From the NCBI RefSeq assembly GCF_003469205.1, contig NZ_QSIN01000021.1:1-8470 (forward strand): a DNA stretch of 8,470 nucleotides, written 5' to 3'. The DNA comes from Collinsella sp. AM33-4BH. Lineage in GTDB: Bacteria; Actinomycetota; Coriobacteriia; Coriobacteriales; Coriobacteriaceae. Both the position numbers and the translations under genes were made by a program. Below, piece after piece: positions 1 to 6,068 of this stretch. The notes under the pieces were generated by a model. It did no database searches and was not told the DNA's origin. It worked only from the letters and a program-made list of their open reading frames with translations. Position 1 is the stretch's first letter. Each line of letters begins with the position of its first letter.

Positions 1-4
1 TAAA

Positions 5-25
5 GCTGGCCGCTGCGCGGCCAGC
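5..25. terminator. Strong hairpin at the window edge, possible terminator
   Basis: A perfect 9-bp inverted repeat, GCTGGCCGC and GCGGCCAGC, flanks a 3-nt loop (TGC). Read on the minus strand the stem is followed by TTTA and then the window ends, so the length of any T-tract cannot be judged. On the plus strand no T-run follows. It may be a second terminator behind the one at 43-67, or the terminator of a gene to the left arriving on the other strand. The hairpin is certain; its role is inferred. Confidence 0.4.
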
Positions 26-42
26 AGACTAAAGTCTTGAAC

Positions 43-67
43 AAAAACACGCCGCTCGGGAGCGGCG
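43..67 (-). terminator. Rho-independent terminator of the ybaB-recR unit
   Basis: On the minus strand a 7-bp GC-rich stem (CGCCGCT and AGCGGCG, positions 67-61 and 56-50) with a 4-nt loop is followed by TGTTTTTG, a run of five T at 47-43. This is the classic intrinsic terminator layout. It lies about 205 bp after the recR stop on the same strand with no supported gene between, so it most likely ends the ybaB-recR transcript or a small RNA made from that interval. Confidence 0.7.
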
Positions 68-271
68 CATTCATTCGAATCCATATTTGAGTGTATCAGC
101 GAACCCAAAAGGTTGCGCAACGAATGAGCAAATTAAGGATGCGAATGGAAGCATCCATGCGATAAGCGGATACAAAGTATCTTTGTTGCACAACAAACTT
201 ATAGTCGCACGGGGAATTATGACTACCCCGTGCGTCGCGATGAAGACATACGGCAGGAGCAGGCTCGCCAC
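68..271 (-). other. AT-richer, hairpin-dense segment after recR; candidate structured 3' UTR or small RNA
   Basis: No supported gene lies here, but inverted repeats are dense. CGCACGGGG at 206-214 pairs with CCCCGTGCG at 226-234 (9 bp, 11-nt loop). TTTGTTG at 182-188 pairs with CAACAAA at 191-197. GATAC at 169-173 pairs with GTATC at 177-181. GGATGC at 137-142 pairs with GCATCC at 151-156. GTTGCGCAAC at 112-121 is a perfect palindrome. The segment ends in the minus-strand terminator at 43-67. Several adjacent stems plus a terminator fit a structured transcript of roughly 190 nt, either the 3' end of the recR message or a separate RNA. I recognise no known RNA family; SRP RNA, tmRNA and tRNA signatures are absent. 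Confidence 0.35.
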
Positions 272-868
272 CTAAATCGTGCGACGGGCCTCGATGGCGC
301 GCCCAAGCGTAAGCTCGTCGGCATACTCCAGGTCGCCGCCCACGGGAAGGCCGCTCGCCAGACGCGACACCTCAACGCCCAGCGGCTTAATGGTACGCGC
401 CAGGTAGCTCGCCGTGGTCTCGCCCTCGATATTGGGGTTGGTGGCGATAATGACCTCGGTGATATCCTCGTGCCCCAAGCGCGCCAACAGCTCACGAATG
501 TGCAGCTGCTCGGGGCCAATCTTGTCCATGGGACTGATCACGCCGCCCAATACGTGGTAGAGACCATGGTAGCTGCCCGTGCGCTCAATCGCCTGGACAT
601 CGCGCGGCTCGCCCACCACGCAAATGCGAGTGGTATCGCGCATCGAATCCTGGCAGATGGAGCACTCGTCGGCCGTGGCGTAGTTAAAACAGCGGCTGCA
701 AAAGTGAACCTCCTGCTTAACCTCCAGGATGGCCTCGGCCAGGCGACGCGCTTCCTCGGCATCGGCCTCGAGCAGGTAATAGGCGATGCGCTGAGCCGAC
801 TTGGGGCCAATGCCCGGCAGGCGGCCCAGCTCATCGAGCAATTTTTGCAGGCTATGGTTGGCACTCAT
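272..868 (-). CDS. recR: Recombination mediator protein RecR
   Basis: RecR works with RecO (and RecF) to load RecA on single-stranded DNA at gaps during recombinational repair. The 198-aa product has the usual family length and domain order. A helix-hairpin-helix lies at residues 17-29 ([13 protein letters not shown]). A zinc finger is formed by C57, C60, C69 and C72. The Toprim domain runs from about residue 81, with E87 in VVGEP, and includes the ATNPNIEGE segment at 142-150. The conserved C-terminal [12 protein letters not shown] region is at 173-184. The ATG start gives the standard N-terminus. It lies 13 bp after the ybaB stop on the same strand and has no good Shine-Dalgarno, so translational coupling to ybaB is likely. 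Ordinary and intact. Confidence 0.97.
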   Translation of the reverse strand: MSANHSLQKLLDELGRLPGIGPKSAQRIAYYLLEADAEEARRLAEAILEVKQEVHFCSRCFNYATADECSICQDSMRDTTRICVVGEPRDVQAIERTGSYHGLYHVLGGVISPMDKIGPEQLHIRELLARLGHEDITEVIIATNPNIEGETTASYLARTIKPLGVEVSRLASGLPVGGDLEYADELTLGRAIEARRTI

Positions 869-881
869 ATATATGCGCGTC

Positions 882-1202
882 TTAGAACGGCATGCCCGGG
901 ATGTTGAGGCCGCCAGTGATGGCGCCCATCTGCTTGTTGGCGAGCTCGTTGACGCCGCGAACGGCCTCGTTGACGGCAGCCATGATCATGTCCTGCAGCA
1001 TATCGACGTCCTCGGGATCGAGGGCATCGGGGTCGATGGTGAGGTTGACGAGCTCCATCTCGCCGTTAACGGTCACCTTGACCATGCCGCCGCCGGCAGA
1101 GGCGTCGACGGTCTGGGACTTAAGGTTTTCCTGCGCGGCGGCAAGCTGCTCCTGCATCTTGCGAGCCTGCTTCATCATTTGCTGCATGTTCATACCGGCC
1201 AT
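882..1202 (-). CDS. ybaB: YbaB/EbfC family nucleoid-associated DNA-binding protein
   Basis: The 106-aa product matches the YbaB/EbfC family of small dimeric proteins that bind DNA without strong sequence specificity and are usually encoded beside recR and dnaX. The Met/Gln-rich N-terminal helix ([17 protein letters not shown], residues 4-20) is typical. The central [22 protein letters not shown] segment (residues 38-59) forms the family's beta-sheet, and the C-terminus is helical with a Gly/Met tail. The ATG at 1202 is chosen because a perfect AAAGGAG (1214-1208) stands 5 nt before it. M4 is a weaker alternative start. recR follows after 13 bp, so the two form an operon. Upstream, where dnaX would normally lie, are a long intergenic region and unrelated cargo. 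Confidence 0.95.
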   Translation of the reverse strand: MAGMNMQQMMKQARKMQEQLAAAQENLKSQTVDASAGGGMVKVTVNGEMELVNLTIDPDALDPEDVDMLQDMIMAAVNEAVRGVNELANKQMGAITGGLNIPGMPF

Positions 1203-1277
1203 GATGGCTCCTTTACGTGCGGCCGCGCGACAAGCTGCAAGGGCAGCCGGAGCGCGACGGGACTTTCAAACTCAAAA

Positions 1278-1286
1278 ATCGTACCA
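1278..1286 (-). promoter_or_regulatory. Candidate extended -10 promoter for ybaB-recR
   Basis: Minus-strand TGGTACGAT (1286 to 1278) fits an extended -10 (TGn plus a 4/6 match to TATAAT). Transcription would begin near 1271, leaving a leader of about 70 nt before ybaB. No good -35 is seen at the expected spacing, so this is a weak call, supported mainly by the need for a separate promoter now that dnaX is not adjacent. Confidence 0.35.
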
Positions 1287-1364
1287 CGGCGCGGGGCAAG
1301 CAAGCGGGGCGGACACGCTACCTCAGTCGATATACATGTCCTCCAATACAAACCACGCGCAAAG

Positions 1365-1399
1365 ATTATGCAAGGCCGAATTATGCAAGGTTGCATAAT
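1365..1399. repeat. Three copies of ATTATGCAA: direct repeat plus inverted repeat, operator-like
   Basis: ATTATGCAAGG occurs at 1365-1375 and again at 1380-1390, a 15-bp period. The second copy is followed at once by its mirror, TTGCATAAT (1391-1399). This gives a perfect 9-bp inverted repeat around GG. The array lies in the divergent intergenic region between ybaB (minus) and the membrane protein gene at 1542 (plus), about 80-100 bp upstream of the candidate ybaB -10 and about 100-135 bp upstream of the other gene's -10. The arrangement suggests cooperative binding by a dimeric regulator. No regulator gene is next to it and I do not recognise the motif. Confidence 0.6.
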
Positions 1400-1501
1400 A
1401 TCGCATACTCAATCTAGTAGAGCCGAATCCGGCATTTCATGTGTGCCACTAAATAGCTAAATGCCAAACCGCTGCTCGAGGCGAAGCACATGGCGGCAGG
1501 G

Positions 1502-1507
1502 TATAAT
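1502..1507 (+). promoter_or_regulatory. Consensus -10 box for the membrane protein gene
   Basis: A perfect TATAAT lies 35 bp before the start codon at 1542, with GGAGG at 1531-1535 between them. Transcription would start near 1514, leaving a short leader. The -35 position (around 1479-1484) has no recognisable TTGACA, so the promoter may be weak or activator-dependent. Confidence 0.5.
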
Positions 1508-1541
1508 TTAATTGTCATAGATAGCAATTTGGAGGTGCCCC

Positions 1542-2018
1542 ATGAATGCCCCCGACGCGCTCCAAAACATCCGCTCAAAACACCCCGTTGCATATGTGGT
1601 TCTCTATCTCTTTGTCGGCTGGGCATTACTGGTTGTCATCACCCATGCTATAGCCTTTGGAGCAGAGCTGCTGATAGCCAGCTCGGACCAGCCCGTCGTC
1701 AAATGGGAAGCGACCGATGAGTGCACCGACGGAACTCGAACCATTTACTACAACAGCCCGTCCCTCTACCAAGAGTTCAAGGTCAAGATAAAGGACTCCA
1801 AGATTGTTGATGCCGAGCCGGGCGCTTTCTTGACAATCGGAGCAACCCTCGACGCCGAGCAAGTCGAGTACACGGACAGCCGCGCGACGTATCGTGTCGA
1901 CCTCAGCACCCTAGGCCGACCGTCACGCATCTGCCTGCTCGAATGCGAGACACGCGGCACCACGCTACACATGTCCGAAATTCAAATGCGCCCGGATAAA
2001 GAGCCCCTAAAGGGCTAG
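1542..2018 (+). CDS. Small membrane-anchored protein of unknown function
   Basis: I do not recognise this 158-aa protein. The sequence shows a short polar N-terminus, one strong hydrophobic segment at about residues 16-46 (a membrane anchor or uncleaved signal), then a polar domain of about 110 residues, probably outside the membrane. That domain has three cysteines (61, 131, 135) and looks beta-rich, for example YRVDLSTLG and RICLLECETRGT. There is no lipobox. The ATG at 1542 is supported by GGAGG 6 nt upstream and a consensus -10 further up. The gene stands alone, divergent from ybaB and convergent with the DUF4160 pair. Its lower GC and less biased codons than dnaX or recR suggest acquired cargo. 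The anchor topology is fairly sure; the function is unknown. Confidence 0.75.
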   Translation: MNAPDALQNIRSKHPVAYVVLYLFVGWALLVVITHAIAFGAELLIASSDQPVVKWEATDECTDGTRTIYYNSPSLYQEFKVKIKDSKIVDAEPGAFLTIGATLDAEQVEYTDSRATYRVDLSTLGRPSRICLLECETRGTTLHMSEIQMRPDKEPLKG

Positions 2019-2031
2019 GGGTCCTAAGCCC
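2012..2031. terminator. Hairpin between convergent genes, weak terminator candidate
   Basis: GGGCTAGG (2012-2019) pairs with CCTAAGCCC (2023-2031) with one bulged A and a GGT loop. It overlaps the stop codon of the plus-strand gene and lies 13 bp beyond the end of the DUF4160 gene. On the minus strand TTTAGG follows, and on the plus strand there is no T-run. It could slow both convergent transcripts, but it is not a convincing intrinsic terminator. Confidence 0.25.
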
Positions 2032-2043
2032 AGCAAGCGATTC

Positions 2044-2316
2044 TCAACAGTAAAACGACAGCCCACCGGTTGTTTCTTTCCAGCGTTTGCAAATCAGCGC
2101 ATGGTTAGATGAAACAAACTGCATGATATCGCGTAAATCCCGAGCAGGAATATCGCCCTTGTTATGGGCCAGCTTGCATCCGCCGGAGCGGGTAAGCCAT
2201 ATCTTGGTTGCCTCGGCAGTGGGGCGCTTGACCGCAACGTGAACATGGACAGGTTCGCCGTTCTCCCCCGTCCAGAAGAAGATGATGTACGGCCCGAGTC
2301 GAAACAGACTAGGCAT
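2044..2316 (-). CDS. DUF4160 family protein
   Basis: This 90-aa protein matches the DUF4160 family closely. It has the diagnostic start MPSLFRLGPYIIFFW, the EPVHVHV signature at residues 21-27, the KIWL strand at 38-41 and the C-terminal helix pattern IPARDLRDIMQFV. The biochemical role of the family is not established; members are often encoded in small two-gene cassettes resembling toxin-antitoxin loci. The ATG at 2316 is chosen because it gives the family N-terminus, overlaps the upstream stop by 8 bp (ATGCCTAG) and has GGCGGA 7 nt upstream. A longer frame reaching 2490 only covers the upstream gene. Translational coupling to that gene is likely. The family call is strong; any toxin role is inference. 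Confidence 0.88.
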   Translation of the reverse strand: MPSLFRLGPYIIFFWTGENGEPVHVHVAVKRPTAEATKIWLTRSGGCKLAHNKGDIPARDLRDIMQFVSSNHALICKRWKETTGGLSFYC

Positions 2317-2569
2317 AGACTCGTCCGCCTTCGTAGGCAAAACGCAGGATGAGCGGGGCATTGTTGCGCACGAAATCATCGAGTTCTTTGAGGTTCGCTT
2401 CGCTAAAGCCCTCATGTGACACCCAATTGAATGCCGGCAAGATACACTCCGCCGTGTCAAAACCCCAATCGCGCGGGCGCTCCACAACAACCTTCACCGT
2501 GTTGTCCTCCCGGACTTCGGAATACGAAACCTGCGTATCGTCCTCAAGGCGGACATATTCCCACATCAT
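2309..2569 (-). CDS. Small acidic protein co-encoded with DUF4160 protein
   Basis: This 86-aa protein is acidic, with about 17 Asp/Glu against 9 Lys/Arg, and has no membrane segment or signal peptide. The N-terminal half looks beta-rich (MMWEYVRLEDDTQVSYSEV, then VKVVVERP). The C-terminal half has a likely helix at about 56-69 (SEANLKELDDFVRN) and ends in GGRVYA. In position and size it matches the partner gene, often DUF2442, that accompanies DUF4160 genes, but I cannot see the DUF2442 pattern. GGAG stands 7 nt before the first of two consecutive ATG codons (2569), supporting the start. It begins 54 bp after the dnaX stop on the same strand and overlaps the DUF4160 gene by 8 bp. A partner or antitoxin-like role is inference. 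Confidence 0.8.
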   Translation of the reverse strand: MMWEYVRLEDDTQVSYSEVREDNTVKVVVERPRDWGFDTAECILPAFNWVSHEGFSEANLKELDDFVRNNAPLILRFAYEGGRVYA

Positions 2570-2604
2570 AAGCTCGCTCCGTTCAAAGACGTCTCTTCTT
2601 GAGC

Positions 2605-2610
2605 AGTATA
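2605..2610 (-). promoter_or_regulatory. Candidate -10 box for the DUF4160 pair
   Basis: Minus-strand TATACT lies 35 bp before the ATG at 2569, in the short gap behind dnaX. The -35 region is poor. No terminator is seen between dnaX and this pair, so the pair could also be read through from dnaX. Weak call. Confidence 0.25.
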
Positions 2611-2623
2611 CCCGCCTGTACAG

Positions 2624-5092
2624 CTACTCCACCGGTTTGAAGATGGTGGACTGACCGAAGACGCTGCGGATGAGGGCTTTGGCCTCGTCCTCGGTCTGCG
2701 GGATGCATGGGGCTGCGCCCTGATGGCCGAAGGGACTGCCCGCGCCGGGGTTGGACTCCCAGGGAGCTGCAGGAGCGTCCTCCTCTTTGGGGGCAGTTGC
2801 AGCGGGCTTGGGCGCGGGCGTCGCACCCGGCACGTCGAACGGAGGCAGATCGTCCCCGCTCACATCGCCTGCAAAGCCGCCGACCATGGCGTCATCGTAG
2901 GGCACCTGCTCGGATTCCCACGGTGCAGACTGCGCAGACGGCTGAGCCTTGGGAGCGGACGCGCGCTCGGGCGCTCGGGGCGCGGGCTCGGTCGGGAGCT
3001 TGCCCGTGGCAGGAGCGCCAGCGGGGTTGTCGGAGCGCAGCCAGGGGGCTTTGCCCAGGTCGGATGACTTGGGCGCAGGCGCGGCGGCGGGCTTGGGTGC
3101 CGGTGCCGGAGCAGCCGATTTGGCCGCGACGGGCTTAGGCGCCGACGGGGTCGGTGCCGCTATCGGTGCTGTTTTTGGCTGCGTCGCGTTGGCGCTCGAG
3201 GATGCAGGGGCCGCCGAGGACACGGGTTGCGGGTCCGCAGATGCCGCAGCCCGTGCAGATGGAGAATGCTCCTCATGTTGAGGAGCCGGCGTGCCACCCC
3301 CATCCAGGACATAGTCGACGGTGCGACGACCGAAGACCGCGCTGATTGTCGGCAAGACCACCGACTGCGTATCGGCGCGACCGAGCATCTTGATGGCAAA
3401 GGTCGAACCCGCGGGGAACGAGACCGTGAGCTTGGAGCCATCGTCGGCCGTAGCGCGGGCGTTAAGCAAAAGCCCCGCGTAGGAGGCCTGCTGGGCCTTG
3501 ACGCGCTCGACGACCTCGGCCCATTTGCGCTGGAGCTCACCGGCATCCTCGACCGCGGGGGTCTCGGCGGCGCCGGCGGCAGCAACCTGGGCGGCATTGT
3601 TGAGTTGGGGCTTGGGTGCCGGAGCGGCGGCGGGCGCGGGAGCCGTAGCCGGGGCAGCCTGGGGCGCGGGCGCCCCAGGCTTGGGAGTCGCCACGGACGC
3701 AGGACGAGGCGCAGGCTGGGCCGCCGGAGCGGCGACACCGCGGTCCCAAGGCATGCCGCCCTGTTGCGCGGGCGCAGCGGCGGGGGCAGTGGACGGGGCA
3801 GGGGGGGCAGCTCGGGCACCCGAGATCAGCGTCGGCTGTTGTGACGCCACGGGCGCAGCCGTAACAGCTGCAGGCGCAGCGCCGGCAGCAGCCACGCTCG
3901 CCGGAACGGCGGCGTTGGCAACCATGGCCTCCAAGCGAGCTACGCGCTCAGCCAAAGCTTCAATCGTCAAATCGGCCTCGGGACGTGCCAGACGCGTACA
4001 GGCAATCTCGAGCACCAGGCGCACGTCGCTCGCGCCCCTCATCTCCAGTGCGGCATCGTCGAGCACCGTCAGCACGCGGGCCAGGCGGTCGGCAGGATGC
4101 TCGCCAAAGGCAGCGGCCTCGGCAGCAAGCGCCTCGGCCTGCTCGGAGCCGCCCTCAAACAGCTCGGCACGGGCACCGGCAACGCAGGCAACGTACACGT
4201 CACGCACATGCGCTACCAGGTCGCGCGTCAGCTCCAGCAGGTCGTTTCCTTCCTCGACCTGCGCACGGATCAGTCCATAGAGCTCGGCAACATCGCGATC
4301 GGCAATGGCGCGGGAAAACTCGCCCAGAATCTGGTCCGAAACCTCGCCTAAAAGCGAGCGGGCATCGTCCGCATGCACAGAACCGTTGCCAAAAACGCTC
4401 AGCTGCTCCAGCGTGGAGAGCGCGTCGCGCATGCCGCCCTTGGCATGGCGCGCCACGATGGCGAGCGCCTCGTCGTCGTAATCGAAGCCCTCCTGCTCGC
4501 ATACGTATGCCAGGCGATGCTCAATATCCTCGTTGCCGATGCGATGGAAATCGAAACGCTGGCAGCGCGAGAGGATGGTCTCCAGAATCTTTTGCGGGTC
4601 GGTGGTACACAGCACAAAGATCACGTGTGCCGGCGGCTCCTCAAGCGTCTTGAGCAGCGCGTTGAACGCCGCCGTCGTGAGCATGTGGACCTCGTCGATG
4701 ATATAGATCTTGTACTTGCCGCGCACCGGGGCAAAGTTGACGGAGTTGATGATCTCCTCGCGCACGTTGTCCACGCCGGTACGGCTTGCGGCATCGAGCT
4801 CGTAGACATCGGGGTGGTTGCCCTCGGCAATGAGCTCGCACTCCTCGCAAGTACCGTCGGGCATGCAGCCGCTTGCACCCTCGGCGCGCGCCGCCTCGGC
4901 ATTGCGGCACAGCAGCGCCTTGGCAAGGATGCGCGCCATGGTGGTCTTGCCCGTGCCGCGCGGTCCACAGAACAGGTAGGCGTGGGACAGGCGTCCCTCG
5001 GTGATAGCGTGCTCGAGCGTCGAGACGATATGCTGCTGGCCCACCACGGAGTCGAAGGTGAGCGGGCGATACTTTCGGTACAACGATTCCAT
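2624..5092 (-). CDS. dnaX: DNA polymerase III subunit gamma/tau
   Basis: DnaX is the clamp-loader ATPase that opens and loads the beta sliding clamp and ties polymerase cores to the replisome. The first 390 residues are classic. MESLYRKYRP is followed by Walker A GPRGTGKT at 43-50, a four-Cys zinc module (C62, C76, C82, C85), Walker B YIIDEVH at 130-136, sensor 1 around CTTDP at 162-166, the SRC arginine-finger motif at 175-177 and sensor 2 GGMRDALS at 219-226. An Ala/Pro-rich linker runs from about 393 to 515. A folded domain lies at about 518-598, followed by a second disordered stretch and the C-terminal segment EDEAKALIRSVFGQS. At 822 aa it is longer than most homologues because of the tail. 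The ATG at 5092 is chosen over an in-frame extension to 5311: it gives the family N-terminus, and GGGGGAG stands 5 nt upstream. Confidence 0.96.
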   Translation of the reverse strand: MESLYRKYRPLTFDSVVGQQHIVSTLEHAITEGRLSHAYLFCGPRGTGKTTMARILAKALLCRNAEAARAEGASGCMPDGTCEECELIAEGNHPDVYELDAASRTGVDNVREEIINSVNFAPVRGKYKIYIIDEVHMLTTAAFNALLKTLEEPPAHVIFVLCTTDPQKILETILSRCQRFDFHRIGNEDIEHRLAYVCEQEGFDYDDEALAIVARHAKGGMRDALSTLEQLSVFGNGSVHADDARSLLGEVSDQILGEFSRAIADRDVAELYGLIRAQVEEGNDLLELTRDLVAHVRDVYVACVAGARAELFEGGSEQAEALAAEAAAFGEHPADRLARVLTVLDDAALEMRGASDVRLVLEIACTRLARPEADLTIEALAERVARLEAMVANAAVPASVAAAGAAPAAVTAAPVASQQPTLISGARAAPPAPSTAPAAAPAQQGGMPWDRGVAAPAAQPAPRPASVATPKPGAPAPQAAPATAPAPAAAPAPKPQLNNAAQVAAAGAAETPAVEDAGELQRKWAEVVERVKAQQASYAGLLLNARATADDGSKLTVSFPAGSTFAIKMLGRADTQSVVLPTISAVFGRRTVDYVLDGGGTPAPQHEEHSPSARAAASADPQPVSSAAPASSSANATQPKTAPIAAPTPSAPKPVAAKSAAPAPAPKPAAAPAPKSSDLGKAPWLRSDNPAGAPATGKLPTEPAPRAPERASAPKAQPSAQSAPWESEQVPYDDAMVGGFAGDVSGDDLPPFDVPGATPAPKPAATAPKEEDAPAAPWESNPGAGSPFGHQGAAPCIPQTEDEAKALIRSVFGQSTIFKPVE

Positions 5093-5207
5093 GGGTGCTC
5101 CCCCGGGTATACTGAGACTTGTTGCCGCGGCGGCCATGCGGTCGCACGGCATACTGCATTCATAATAACCCGTACGGCGAGCCCGCCGCGATAGGAGTCC
5201 AAAGAGC
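5093..5207. promoter_or_regulatory. Divergent promoter region of dnaX and the YcxB-like gene
   Basis: The 115 bp between two divergent start codons must hold both promoters. On the minus strand TATTAT (5167-5162) is the best -10 for dnaX, with a leader of about 60 nt. On the plus strand TATACT (5108-5113) and CATAAT (5161-5166) are possible -10 boxes for the other gene. None has a good -35. The dnaX ribosome site GGGGGAG and the plus-strand AGGAG (5193-5197) are both clear. Confidence 0.4.
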
Positions 5208-5924
5208 ATGGCAGACGCAGAGAGCAACCTCGTTCCCTCCGAAGCAGCCGACCAGGTCGAGGTCGCGCTCGAGAAGCAGGCCGCAGCCGACGACGGCATC
5301 CTGTACCTCAACGAGTATCAGTACGAAAACGACCTCGTCACCGATTTCGCCCGTCTGGTCGCCTCGCCCAGGCGTCGCGGCTCGCTGTATGTCGCCGCGG
5401 CAATTGCCGCGCTCATCGGCATCGGCATGCTGGTGGCCGGCGGCAACTGGATCAAGTTCGGCGTCGTCCTGATCGTGTTCGGCGCTTTTTTGGCCTGGTG
5501 GAGCAAAAATCTGCACCATACGCTCGCGCGCGACTTTATCGAAGCCGTCGAGGCAGACGAGTCCATGGGTGGCCGCTATCGCCGCGTCGCCGCCAACGAG
5601 GACGGCCTGATGGTCTGGGGCAAGAGCGGCAAGTCGCAGTTCTTCCCGTTTGAGAAGCTCGACCACGTACTCGACGGCGAGCGCATCTTTGTGGCCATGT
5701 TCGCCGACCAGGGCGTGACGATCCCCAAGGACACCTTTGTTCGCGGCGATGCCGAGCAGTTTGGCGCCTTCCTTAAGGCGCGCATCAACAAAAAGCTGCG
5801 CATCGAGACCAAACGCAAGAAGATGAAGGCCGAGAAGGCCGCAGCCGAAGCCAAGCAGGGCGACAAGCCCCAGGAGACCAAGGGCAAGCAGCGCAAGCAG
5901 AAGAAGAACAAGAAGAAGCGCTAA
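5208..5924 (+). CDS. Two-helix membrane protein with YcxB-like domain and Lys-rich tail
   Basis: The 238-aa product has an acidic N-terminus (residues 1-50), two adjacent hydrophobic helices at about 59-78 and 83-99 forming a membrane hairpin, and a cytosolic domain at about 105-195. The domain resembles the YcxB-like family: GLMVWGKSGKSQFFPFEKL, then a strand, then VTIPKDTFVRGDAEQFGAFLKA at its end. The tail from about 196 to 238 is extremely Lys/Arg-rich and probably disordered; it could touch acidic lipids or nucleic acid. The function of YcxB-like proteins is not established. The ATG at 5208 has AGGAG about 10 nt upstream. The gene is divergent from dnaX and followed by 144 bp before the kinase gene. 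Family assignment is moderate; topology is well supported. Confidence 0.85.
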   Translation: MADAESNLVPSEAADQVEVALEKQAAADDGILYLNEYQYENDLVTDFARLVASPRRRGSLYVAAAIAALIGIGMLVAGGNWIKFGVVLIVFGAFLAWWSKNLHHTLARDFIEAVEADESMGGRYRRVAANEDGLMVWGKSGKSQFFPFEKLDHVLDGERIFVAMFADQGVTIPKDTFVRGDAEQFGAFLKARINKKLRIETKRKKMKAEKAAAEAKQGDKPQETKGKQRKQKKNKKKR

Positions 5925-5979
5925 GGCCAAGCCAGACGGGCAGCCTCGCGTCCCGCCATCCTCCCCATGCACCCGAGCG

Positions 5980-5988
5980 TGCTACACT
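5980..5988 (+). promoter_or_regulatory. Candidate extended -10 promoter of the kinase-fhaA operon
   Basis: TGCTACACT has the TGn extension and a 4/6 match to TATAAT (TACACT at 5983-5988). Transcription would start near 5995, giving a leader of about 75 nt before the ATG at 6069. No clear -35 is present, as can be the case for extended -10 promoters. No terminator was seen after the preceding gene, so some readthrough is possible. Confidence 0.4.
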
Positions 5989-6068
5989 AGCAGCATCTAT
6001 GCCACCGCGAACGGCCCGGCCCCGCGCCCGCCGCTCGCAAACGAACTTTAAACGCACGAGGGTTGGCC

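Noticed and set aside
71..271. Minus-strand 66-codon frame beginning at a GTG directly after the recR stop and ending just before the terminator
   Set aside because: No ribosome site, atypical codons, hydrophobic but unrecognised product, and the frame runs through several perfect inverted repeats. A structured RNA or UTR explains the interval better, though coupling to recR cannot be fully excluded.
43..271. SRP RNA or tRNA gene near the recR/dnaX cluster, as in some Gram-positive genomes
   Set aside because: The conserved SRP apical sequence is absent. No cloverleaf could be assembled around the TTCGAAT at 74-80, because its flanks do not pair as a T-arm.
230..907. Long plus-strand frame opposite recR
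   Set aside because: It is antisense to a complete recR and has no family resemblance or ribosome site; high GC opens such shadow frames.
1365..1399. TTATGCAAG elements read as DnaA boxes
   Set aside because: They differ from TTATNCACA at the last two positions, and the exact mirror arrangement fits a dimeric regulator better.
3801..3807. Run of seven C in dnaX (minus strand) as a programmed frameshift to make a short gamma form
   Set aside because: The C-CCC-CCT context could slip, but the -1 frame stays open for about 88 codons and no stimulatory stem or ribosome-like site was noticed, so a defined gamma product is not supported.
3498..4280. Ala/Ser-rich plus-strand frame opposite dnaX
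   Set aside because: It is the reverse complement of the Ala/Pro-rich DnaX linker region; composition alone keeps it open.
5093..5311. In-frame N-terminal extension of dnaX by 73 codons
   Set aside because: The extension overlaps the divergent gene, matches no DnaX N-terminus, and a strong ribosome site precedes the internal ATG at 5092.
6063..6068. TTG start for the kinase, two codons upstream
   Set aside because: The GAGGG ribosome site directly abuts this TTG, leaving no spacing; the ATG at 6069 has a 6-nt spacing.
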